A stretch of DNA of 8,245 nt from Acidilobaceae archaeon (lineage in GTDB: Archaea; Thermoproteota; Thermoprotei_A; Sulfolobales; Acidilobaceae): positions 1-8,245 of the forward strand of contig JALSQM010000112.1 of NCBI GenBank assembly GCA_026985385.1. Reading direction: 5' to 3'. Shown one piece after another: positions 1-5,861 of the stretch. The notes beneath the pieces are model-generated. The model ran no database searches, had not been told where the DNA came from, and saw only the letters and a program-made list of their open reading frames with translations. Made by a program: the position numbers and the translations under genes. Numbering within the stretch: position 1 is the stretch's first letter; each line of letters opens with the position of its first letter.

Positions 1-3000
1 ACGCCCCTATCGGCGAGCGCTATCGGGCCCCCCCTCCTCGCAGTGGCGAGTATGCCTCTATAGGTTGCTAGGGGGCTCCTTATCCTCCTGCCGATGGCCG
101 CCTCGACCTCGCGGCGGAGGGTTAGGGAGAGATCCTCGCTCGGCGTTGCAACGCTATAGGCATGGGGGCCCAGCGCCGAGTCCAGCCTGGCGGCCAGTTC
201 GGCCGCCTCGGAGGCGCACTCCGAGGCGGAGGCGCACTCAACGCGGCCGCCTAGCAGGGTCCTCAGAGGCTCCCCGCTCAAGGGCTTCGAAGCTCCCTGC
301 TCGAGCGCTGCTGTTATGGCTTTCCTGAGGGCGGCGTCGGCGGCTGCCTGGCCCCCCTGGAGCCTCGCTGCGAGGGCTTCCTCCATGACCCTCATTAGTT
401 CTTCGGGCTTCGAGAGCTCGGCGCTATAGCTCCTCAGGAGCAGCGCGAAGGGCTCCGGCGGCAGGCTGGGGGAGGGCTCGGGCTTGGAGTCGGGGTTTAG
501 ATACGCTACGATGTAGTGGCCCTCGGAGCCCCGGAGGGCCTCCCCCCTACACCCCTGGGGTCCTGCGAGCCTTCGGGAGCCCCTGTAGAGGGCGGCCTCG
601 AGCCAGGCCGCGCGCCTGCAGAGCCTCCACTCCAGCTCTCCCCCGTCGCTGGGGGTGTGCGTTATGGATATGCAGGCCCCGCCTATCCGGGCCTCGCAGT
701 ACTCCCCGTCTATGGTCGGCCTCCCCCTCTTGATGGTGTACTCCAGGAGGCCCGTCCTCCTCAGCATCTCGAGGGCTCTAGGGATCCTCTCCACGCTGCC
801 GAGGGCCCTTGCCGCCGCCTCCGCTGGCACGATCGACTCCCCACCGTCGGCGGCTGAGGCTATGAGGTTGTAGAGTAGTATTGCTTCGCTGGGCCTCGGG
901 GCCTCGCGGGCCCTGAGCCTGGCCTTGGCGGTGTAGTCCTCGTGGCTGTAGTAGGCGACGGCGTAGGCGTCGAGCCTGTCACGCCCCGCCCTGCCGACCT
1001 CCTGGTAGTAGTCCTCGATGCTGTCAGGGGGGGTCACGTGTACGACGAAGCGTATGTTGGGTATGTCAACGCCCATGCCGAACGCCTTGGTGGCAACCAC
1101 TATCCTAGGGCCCCTCCTCTCCCCCCTACTAGCGGCTGCGACTGCCTCCTCCACGGCCCTTCTCCTAGAAGAGGGCATTTGGCCGTGGTACGCCACCACC
1201 ATACCCCTCCCAAGCCTCTCGCCAAGGAAGGCGGCGAGCTCCTCGGCGTTAGCCCACCTCATCCTCGAGCTCCTCACATAGCCCGTGAATACCACGCCTA
1301 TCCACGGCTCGCTCACCCGCGAGGCCCACTCGGCTAGCTCCCGGAGCAGCTCGGCTAGATCCTCCAGCCTCTCCCGGGGATCCCTCGGGGCCGCTCTTAC
1401 GTCGAAGTGTATCTCCCTCCTCAGGGGCGGGGCCCTCAGCACTAGAGCCGCGGAGGGCGGAGCGTCGACGCGGGGCTTGGGGTCGTCTAGGTCGACGCGC
1501 ACCCTAACGGCCCTACCGGGCTCGTAGCCCAGGGCCTCGAGTATCTCTGATTCAACGTCCCTCGGGGCGGTGGCGGTCAGGGCTACGAGTGGCGTGGGGG
1601 CCTCCTGGGAGGATCTCAGCTCCCTAACCACCCGCGCCATATGGAGGTAGCTGGGCCTGAAGCTCATCCCCCACCTGCTCAGGGTGTGGGCCTCATCGAG
1701 CACTATGAGGGACGCCTCTCCCTCCCTGGCAAGCTCCTCGAAGTACGGGTCGCGGAAGCGCTCGGGCGTTATGTAGAGTAGATCCAGGACCCCGGCCTTG
1801 AAGGCCTCCAGAAGCTCCTCTCTCCTCTTACGCGGGACGCTGGAGTCTATGTAGAAGGCCTTCAACCCCCTCTCCCTGGCCCGGGCGACTTGATCGTGTA
1901 TCAGAGCCCTCAGAGGCGAGACCACGAGGGCCCCACTACCCAGGCCGACGTCGGAGAGGACCCTGGCCGCGACCTGGAATATAGCGCTCTTACCAGCCCC
2001 AGTGGGGTACACCACCAGAGTGACCCCACCCGTGAGGGCCTCCCTGTAGAGGGCCTCCAGAGCCGCCTCCTGGTAGCCCCTCAGTCTCGCGCCTCCCCAG
2101 AGGCTCGTGAAGACCCTCCTAGACTCCCTGAGGAGGGCCTCGGCCTCTAGGCCGGCGGCGCCCAGGAGGGGTGCCTCCTCGGGTCTCACGGGTAGCAGCC
2201 CCTCGAACCCGTGGTTTGCGGCTATCCTAGCGGCCCTCGATACTGTGACGCCGCCTAGCTGGGCGGCGAACTCGACTGCCTCCCTCACGAGCTCCGCTGG
2301 ATCCCCGGCCTTCGAGTGGGATGCCACGATTCTCTCGGGTAGGAGCGTGACCACCCCATCAGCCACCGCGAGGGCTTCGGGGGCGTCAAGAACTAGGTCG
2401 AACCAGGTGACGGCGAGGCCCCCCGAGGCGAGCCAGCTATCCACGTCACCGGGCCCCGCGAGCAGGCGGGCCCCCAGAGCCTCGGCTACGGCCCTGGCGA
2501 GGGCCTCGGAGGGGGCTAGGATGAGGGGCCTCTCACCTCTAGCCATAGCCGCTGCGGCCGCTGCGAGGCCCCTCGGGTCGCGTGGCACGGGCTTGTCGTA
2601 GAACCTCACTGTGGAGACGGCCTGCGGCCTGGCCGGCAGGCTGCCGCAGGCGCTTGGGGGTCTATGGCACTCGACCGAGATCTTCCTACCCTCCAGGGCG
2701 CCCCTAAGCGCTGGGAGATCCCAGGGCTCCACCTGGAAGTGGCCCGGCGGGGGCTCGGGCGGCCCCTCCCTCATGGACGAGTCGATGAGTCTCTTGATGG
2801 CGTTTCCCAGCTCGTCGGGTGGCTGTATTCTCTTGGCCCTCAAGTGGTCGCCGAGGCGTAGGGCTAGGCTCCTAACCGCGGCTCTTGCAGCGTATTCCCA
2901 GCCATCGCCCTCGAGGCTGGGCGGCTCGAGGTGGGTGGGCCTGAGGAGGGGCGAGCCCAGCTTGGGGGCGTCGGTTACCGTTACCCCGCTCGAGCTTGGG

Positions 3001-3884
3001 GGTAGGGGCTTCAGCCCCGGCAGGGCGGCGGCCGCGTCTAGGCCCCCCGGCATCTTCTCCCACTCAACGCCCACGGCTCTGAGGATCCAGGCCGCGGCTC
3101 TCGCTGCGGTCTCGACGACGGCGGCTGGATCCCCGGGGTCCAGGCTTAGGTGGTAGGCTAGAGCCGCCACGCTGGGCCTGATGTCGGGGAATGCGACCCT
3201 CACGAGGAGGCCGGCGTCCAGCGCCCTGCCGCGCCGGGGCTTGGGGCAGTCGCCCATGTAGACTAGGAGTGGGGGCCTGGCCTCCTCGAGGAAGGACTCG
3301 AGCGCCTCCATCGCCCCCCGGACGCTGGAGGTGCCCCCCGACGCCGCCAGCTCGATGGTCTCGCCGCCCACCCTCAGCCAAGCCCTGCCTCCCCCGCAGT
3401 AGGCGTAGACGGGCTCCCTGCCGGCGGTTGCGTAGAAGCTCGGCTGCCCCAGGGCCCTGGAGGCCCTCTCCTCCCAGTTTGGCAGCCCCGCCTCTATGAA
3501 GTACCTCCTAGCCCTGACCAGGAGCCCCTCCGGGACGCTGCAGCCCCTGTAGTGGAGCCTCACAACCTCCTCGTGGAGCCCCAGCCTGCTCAGCTCCTCC
3601 ACCAGCCCCTCCGGGGGGCAGCCCTCGCTCCTCATGGCGGCCTCAGCGGCCTCTATCGCGTCGACGAGCCCCTGCCTCGCGAGCTCGAGGAGGTCGGCAA
3701 CGCCCCTCCACCCCCTCCCCTTAGCTGCTTTGACAGAGATCCTCAGGAGAAGGCGGCCTATGAGGGGGGCCCTCAGTGCCCTCCGCGCCATGACGGGCCT
3801 CGCGGCCGCCAGCGACGAGAGCGCTGCCAGCACCAGTGGGGGCGCAGCAGCTGCAGCTAGGGCGATCTCTAGGCTACCCGGCAA
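1..3884 (-). CDS. Large RecQ-family SF2 DNA helicase with long unique N-terminal region (3' end beyond window)
   Basis: One uninterrupted minus-strand frame runs from a TTG at 3884 off the left edge (1294 codons visible, no stop). RecQ-type helicase motifs are in order: Q-motif-like LRGYQEAALEAL (Q605), Walker A PTGAGKS (K632), DEAH (730-733) followed by the RecQ aromatic-rich loop with W738, F742-R-P and Y746, motif III LTATA (769-773), motif V VVATKAFGMGVD (about 929-940) and motif VI QEVGRAGRD (961-969). A winged-helix-like stretch and a helix-rich tail follow. By family knowledge this is an ATP-driven 3'-5' DNA unwinding enzyme of repair or recombination. The canonical four-cysteine RecQ zinc module is not seen. 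Residues 1 to about 590 are of unknown function. The TTG start follows GGGGTGGAGG; alternatives are a TTG 12 bases upstream and an ATG at residue 32. RecQ proteins are usually 500-700 residues, so this is about twice the normal length. It is divergent from eL33. The RecQ call is strong; the cellular role is inferred. Confidence 0.87.
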   Translation of the reverse strand, partial: MPGSLEIALAAAAAPPLVLAALSSLAAARPVMARRALRAPLIGRLLLRISVKAAKGRGWRGVADLLELARQGLVDAIEAAEAAMRSEGCPPEGLVEELSRLGLHEEVVRLHYRGCSVPEGLLVRARRYFIEAGLPNWEERASRALGQPSFYATAGREPVYAYCGGGRAWLRVGGETIELAASGGTSSVRGAMEALESFLEEARPPLLVYMGDCPKPRRGRALDAGLLVRVAFPDIRPSVAALAYHLSLDPGDPAAVVETAARAAAWILRAVGVEWEKMPGGLDAAAALPGLKPLPPSSSGVTVTDAPKLGSPLLRPTHLEPPSLEGDGWEYAARAAVRSLALRLGDHLRAKRIQPPDELGNAIKRLIDSSMREGPPEPPPGHFQVEPWDLPALRGALEGRKISVECHRPPSACGSLPARPQAVSTVRFYDKPVPRDPRGLAAAAAAMARGERPLILAPSEALARAVAEALGARLLAGPGDVDSWLASGGLAVTWFDLVLDAPEALAVADGVVTLLPERIVASHSKAGDPAELVREAVEFAAQLGGVTVSRAARIAANHGFEGLLPVRPEEAPLLGAAGLEAEALLRESRRVFTSLWGGARLRGYQEAALEALYREALTGGVTLVVYPTGAGKSAIFQVAARVLSDVGLGSGALVVSPLRALIHDQVARARERGLKAFYIDSSVPRKRREELLEAFKAGVLDLLYITPERFRDPYFEELAREGEASLIVLDEAHTLSRWGMSFRPSYLHMARVVRELRSSQEAPTPLVALTATAPRDVESEILEALGYEPGRAVRVRVDLDDPKPRVDAPPSAALVLRAPPLRREIHFDVRAAPRDPRERLEDLAELLRELAEWASRVSEPWIGVVFTGYVRSSRMRWANAEELAAFLGERLGRGMVVAYHGQMPSSRRRAVEEAVAAASRGERRGPRIVVATKAFGMGVDIPNIRFVVHVTPPDSIEDYYQEVGRAGRDRLDAYAVAYYSHEDYTAKARLRAREAPRPSEAILLYNLIASAADGGESIVPAEAAARALGSVERIPRALEMLRRTGLLEYTIKRGRPTIDGEYCEARIGGACISITHTPSDGGELEWRLCRRAAWLEAALYRGSRRLAGPQGCRGEALRGSEGHYIVAYLNPDSKPEPSPSLPPEPFALLLRSYSAELSKPEELMRVMEEALAARLQGGQAAADAALRKAITAALEQGASKPLSGEPLRTLLGGRVECASASECASEAAELAARLDSALGPHAYSVATPSEDLSLTLRREVEAAIGRRIRSPLATYRGILATARRGGPIALADRG
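211..239. repeat. Short in-frame direct repeat (11 bp, period 18) in the helicase tail
   Basis: GAGGCGCACTC occurs at 211-221 and 229-239. On the minus strand it encodes ECASASECASE, a six-residue repeat carrying two cysteines in an otherwise Ala/Glu-rich helix. This is probably replication slippage in GC-rich coding DNA. Confidence 0.6.
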
Positions 3885-4032
3885 CCTCCACCCCAAAGAG
3901 GTACCGGTGCCTGGGGGGTTAGGGGGGGTGAGACCCCCGGAATACCCTCCCCCAGCAAGGCCTTGAAGGGGTCCTCCCCGTGTTTAGCCTCTTAATCCCT
4001 CCAACACTCCCCAGAGGCGCCGGGGGCCGGGG
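3885..4032. promoter_or_regulatory. Divergent intergenic control region between the RecQ-like gene and eL33
   Basis: 148 bases separate the two divergent start codons. The only AT-rich patch is around 3982-3996 (GTTTAG and CTTAAT within GC-rich DNA). On the plus strand CTTAAT at 3991-3996 lies about 39 bases before the eL33 ATG, which suits an archaeal TATA element with a very short leader. On the minus strand the same patch reads ATTAAG/CTAAAC and could serve the helicase gene with a leader of about 75 bases; a second weak candidate there is TATTCC near 3944. Promoter assignment is by position and composition only. Confidence 0.4.
3924..3938. repeat. Perfect 6-bp G/C inverted repeat (GGGGGT-GAG-ACCCCC)
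   Basis: GGGGGT at 3924-3929 and ACCCCC at 3933-3938 are perfect complements around a 3-base GAG loop. A run of six G lies just to its left (3913-3918). If the helicase transcript starts at the AT-rich patch near 3990, this hairpin lies in its 5' leader, 40-55 bases before the start codon. It could instead be a protein-binding operator. Its role is not known. Confidence 0.5.
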
Positions 4033-4299
4033 ATGCCGTTTAGAGCTGTGATACTCGGGTATAGGAGGGGCACGAATACCCAGTACCCTAGACAGGTCAT
4101 CTTGAAAGTCGAGGGTGTGAGCCTCAAGGTTGCCCGGGGCTTGGCGGGTAGGAGGGTCGTCTACAGGGACAGGTACGGCAACGTGTATAGGGGGAGGATC
4201 CTGAGGACCCACGGAGCCAGGAACCCCCTGCTGATAGCGAGGTTCGACAGGCCCCTGCCGGGCCAGGCGATCGGCGGCTTAGCGGAGATCACAGACTAA
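4033..4299 (+). CDS. rpl35ae: 50S ribosomal protein eL33 (L35Ae)
   Basis: This 88-residue protein has the length and signature of the archaeal/eukaryotic L35Ae family, a component of the large ribosomal subunit. The N-terminal strand with ILGYRRGTNTQ (7-17), the central strand-turn with GRRVVYRDRYGNVYRGRI, then RTHGARNPLLIARF and the family-typical LPGQAIG near the C-terminus all match the expected order, and the protein ends a few residues later as in homologues. It is very basic and uses Arg almost in place of Lys, as expected for a GC-rich hyperthermophile. The ATG at 4033 is the natural start: it gives the conserved N-terminus, preceded by GGGGCCGGGG rather than a clear GGTG site. It is divergent from the helicase gene and is followed after 51 bases by a small winged-helix gene on the same strand. 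Confidence 0.95.
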   Translation: MPFRAVILGYRRGTNTQYPRQVILKVEGVSLKVARGLAGRRVVYRDRYGNVYRGRILRTHGARNPLLIARFDRPLPGQAIGGLAEITD

Positions 4300-4307
4300 C
4301 TAATTAG
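4300..4307. repeat. AT-rich palindrome CTAATTAG downstream of eL33
   Basis: An 8-base perfect palindrome starts just after the eL33 stop codon, inside an unusually AT-rich stretch (about 4295-4315) with three CTAA units. It lies about 45 bases before the next gene's TTG start, so it could be a TATA-like element for that gene or a regulator site. The DNA shows no T-rich terminator here. Confidence 0.35.
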
Positions 4308-4350
4308 ACTAATAGGAGAAGCCCGGTAGCCGGTTTGAGGGGTGGATTGC

Positions 4351-4740
4351 TTGCCCGGCATCTCGGCCCTCAAGGAGAAGCTTGACTCCGTGTTGAGGCG
4401 CTTCAAGGAGGGTAGGAGGAGGGGGCTAGTGCTAACGCTCCTCGCCGTTGCGAGGCTCGCCGAGCGCGGTGAGGAGATAACCGCTGAGAGTGTCAGGGAC
4501 GAAGCTAGGAGGATCATGGATGAGAGGCCCGACGTCGACTGGGGGGTCTCAAGGGAGGAGTACACTGTAGGTATGGCGTCGAGCCTCCTACGTGAGCTGG
4601 TTGAGATGGGGGTGCTGGAGGAGGCTGGCCCCGGCGAGGCCCCAAAGTATAGGGTAGCCTCCTACAGCGACGGCGACCCAGTCAGGGAGATATACGCGAG
4701 GTTCGGGTACCTCATCTTCTACGGCGGCCCCGCGAGGTAG
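4351..4740 (+). CDS. Putative winged-helix DNA-binding protein, uncharacterised
   Basis: A 129-residue, highly charged, soluble protein. I do not recognise a named family. Residues about 1-60 form helices rich in Arg/Glu (FKEGRRRGLVLTLLAVARLA, then ITAESVRDEARRIM). Residues about 75-105 fit the recognition part of a winged helix: a helix with SLLRELVEMGVLEE, then a short loop and a strand at KYRVA that would be the wing. The C-terminus ends in an aromatic strand (YLIFYGG). This layout is common in small archaeal transcription regulators, but the DNA-binding role is inferred. I chose TTG at 4351 because GAGGGGTGG ends 5 bases before it; an in-frame GTG at 4342 would add three residues but lies inside that ribosome binding site. 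It may be co-transcribed with eL33, 51 bases upstream, or use the AT-rich patch between them. Confidence 0.7.
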   Translation: MPGISALKEKLDSVLRRFKEGRRRGLVLTLLAVARLAERGEEITAESVRDEARRIMDERPDVDWGVSREEYTVGMASSLLRELVEMGVLEEAGPGEAPKYRVASYSDGDPVREIYARFGYLIFYGGPAR

Positions 4741-4747
4741 GCCTACT

Positions 4748-4757
4748 CTTCTATAAA
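4748..4757 (+). promoter_or_regulatory. TATA-like promoter of the membrane-protein operon
   Basis: CTTCTATAAA ends 35 bases before the TTG start at 4793, in otherwise GC-rich DNA just after the previous stop codon. With the usual archaeal spacing, transcription would begin around 4778-4783, giving a very short leader. An inverted repeat CCCC-AGT-GGGG (4760-4770) sits between the TATA-like element and the likely start, where a repressor could bind. Confidence 0.5.
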
Positions 4758-4792
4758 CCCCCCAGTGGGGAAGCGGCTCTAGGTGCGCGAGG

Positions 4793-5077
4793 TTGAAGCC
4801 CGAGCATGTGGGCTTGGCCCTCGTGGTTATAGGGTTGATAGTCGTCCTCTTCGGGGCTTACCTGGCGTATCAGGCGTATCAGGCCTACAAGCCCCTCAGG
4901 GGAGGGGGCAGCCTCGAGGAGACTATCTCGACGAGCGTCATGGAACTCGTGAACCTAGCTTTTAAGCTGGCCTACATAGGGGTCATCGTGTGGGCTGGCG
5001 GCATCCTACTGAGGAACGGGGTCGACGCCTTCAAGGTGGGCAGGAAGGGCGGGGGAGGGGGTGCGGAGGCCTCTTGA
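4793..5077 (+). CDS. Small two-helix membrane protein, uncharacterised (first gene of membrane trio)
   Basis: A 94-residue protein with two predicted membrane helices, about residues 6-26 (GLALVVIGLIVVLFGAYLA) and 52-73 (ending WAGGILL). The first helix runs into a tyrosine-rich repeat (AYQAYQAYK, residues 25-33), encoded by a 9-base unit repeated exactly twice (GCGTATCAG at 4865-4882) plus a diverged third. The tail is basic and glycine-rich (GRKGGGGG), suggesting a cytoplasmic C-terminus. I do not recognise a family. The TTG start follows AGGTG (4781-4785) by seven bases. The stop overlaps the next gene's start in TGATG, so the two are probably translationally coupled. Likely a subunit of a small membrane complex with the next two genes. 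Confidence 0.8.
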   Translation: MKPEHVGLALVVIGLIVVLFGAYLAYQAYQAYKPLRGGGSLEETISTSVMELVNLAFKLAYIGVIVWAGGILLRNGVDAFKVGRKGGGGGAEAS

Positions 5078-5430
5078 TGGCTGGCTTCCGCGTCGCCCTC
5101 GGAGTCGGCGGCGCGGCGGTGGTGATAGCGCTCCTGGCGCCCCTAGCAATATTCATGGCCGAGGCGGCCCATAACCCGGGGATTATAGAGGTTGAGGTGG
5201 AGGCGGCCCCCGGCGGGGGGCTCCTGAGGGTGGCCTACAACGGTAGCATGCCCCTCAGCGACTTCGAGGTCTACGCTGGGGACACCGTGATACACGTCGG
5301 CTACGTATCGAGGGGCGTGAAGACCGTGCCTCTGACGCCCCAGCAGCTGGCGGCTATAGAGGAGAGGGGCATAACCGGTCTCTCCTTCAAGATAGCCGGG
5401 CTCTACTCCATCAAGCAGGTTAAGGGGTGA
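5077..5430 (+). CDS. Membrane-anchored protein with external beta-rich (LEA14/Ig-like?) domain
   Basis: A 117-residue protein with one N-terminal membrane segment (about residues 6-27, ALGVGGAAVVIALLAPLAIF) and a soluble domain of about 85 residues that should lie outside the cell. The domain alternates strands: IIEVEVEA, LLRVAYNGSMPLSDFEVYAGD, VIHVGYVSRGVKTVPL, ending GLSFKIAGLYSIKQVKG. The pattern 'strand, N-x-S/P-L, FEVY, charged turn, G..V..G..TVPL' resembles LEA14/WHy-type or other Ig-like beta sandwiches; that is inference, not a firm match. I see no lipobox or catalytic motif. The ATG at 5077 overlaps the upstream stop (TGATG); the same frame stays open further upstream but only inside the previous gene. 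Its TGA overlaps a GTG of the next gene. Confidence 0.8.
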   Translation: MAGFRVALGVGGAAVVIALLAPLAIFMAEAAHNPGIIEVEVEAAPGGGLLRVAYNGSMPLSDFEVYAGDTVIHVGYVSRGVKTVPLTPQQLAAIEERGITGLSFKIAGLYSIKQVKG

Positions 5431-5435
5431 GAGGC

Positions 5436-5861
5436 TTGCCCCTAGACCCCAGGGTATCGAGGGCGGCGTGGGTGGCGGTTAGGGGTGTGGTGAGCGGCTT
5501 CCTATACTACATAGTCTACGTTGTGGCGCTCCCCATACTCGCCTCCGCAATGGGCACACCGCAAGCGGCGGTGCCAGCGGCGCTCAAGTCCTCGTTCCTC
5601 ATCTACCTGGGCGTAATGACCGCCCTGGGGGTGGGAGCCGCGCTCGCCCGTGGAACCCCGGCGGCGGTGCCGGCTAACATGCTTGTGACAGCCGTGGGCT
5701 GGCTCATATCCTACAAGCTACTCTCAGGCGGAATACTCCACGGCAGCCTCGAGGGCTACACTGTATCAGTGGATGTGAGGCCCATACTCTACGCCGTGCT
5801 GGTCCTAGGGCTGCTCTACAGCCTAGCCTCGGGCCTCGAATCCTCCACATCAAGCGGCTAG
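5436..5861 (+). CDS. Four-helix integral membrane protein, uncharacterised (third gene of membrane trio)
   Basis: A 141-residue hydrophobic protein with four predicted membrane segments, at about residues 10-38, 52-71, 79-98 and 117-134. Polar charge is sparse; K51 and K94 lie at or within helices two and three, and an external-looking loop HGSLEGYTVSVDVRP precedes helix four. I recognise no transporter, protease or channel motif. I prefer the TTG at 5436, six bases after GGGGTG (5424-5429), giving MPLDPRV; the in-frame GTG at 5427, which overlaps the previous stop, is the alternative and adds three residues. Close packing with the two upstream genes suggests one operon and probably one complex. 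Its TAG stop lies within CTAG, which is also the stop of the convergent radical SAM gene. Confidence 0.8.
   Translation: MPLDPRVSRAAWVAVRGVVSGFLYYIVYVVALPILASAMGTPQAAVPAALKSSFLIYLGVMTALGVGAALARGTPAAVPANMLVTAVGWLISYKLLSGGILHGSLEGYTVSVDVRPILYAVLVLGLLYSLASGLESSTSSG

Noticed and set aside
516..857. Open frame of 113 codons on the plus strand
   Set aside because: It lies fully antisense to the conserved helicase frame, is Pro/Gly-rich low-complexity sequence and shows no motif; it is a by-product of GC-rich codon bias.
2107..3156. Two long plus-strand frames (164 and 181 codons)
   Set aside because: Both are antisense to the helicase N-terminal half. The minus frame continues without a break into clear RecQ motifs, whereas these give Ser/Ala/Arg-rich products with no recognisable pattern.
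2872..3381. Two minus-strand frames of 63 and 105 codons
   Set aside because: They lie in another frame of the same strand as the helicase gene and are Gly/Arg/Pro-rich shadows.
3913..3928. Intermolecular or canonical G-quadruplex
   Set aside because: Only two long G-runs are present, so a standard four-run three-tetrad quadruplex cannot be drawn without unusual loops; kept only as part of the hairpin note.
3919..4212. Minus-strand frame of 97 codons crossing the divergent spacer
   Set aside because: It overlaps the clearly identified eL33 gene on the opposite strand and has no family-like features.
4296..4565. Minus-strand frame of 89 codons opposite the winged-helix gene
   Set aside because: The plus-strand frame has a good ribosome binding site and a plausible protein composition; the antisense product is Ser-rich with no pattern.
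4760..4770. CCCC-AGT-GGGG inverted repeat as a dedicated operator
   Set aside because: The same 11 bases also occur in the Walker A coding region near 1997-2007, so the match is easily a chance product of GC-rich sequence; mentioned only with the promoter.
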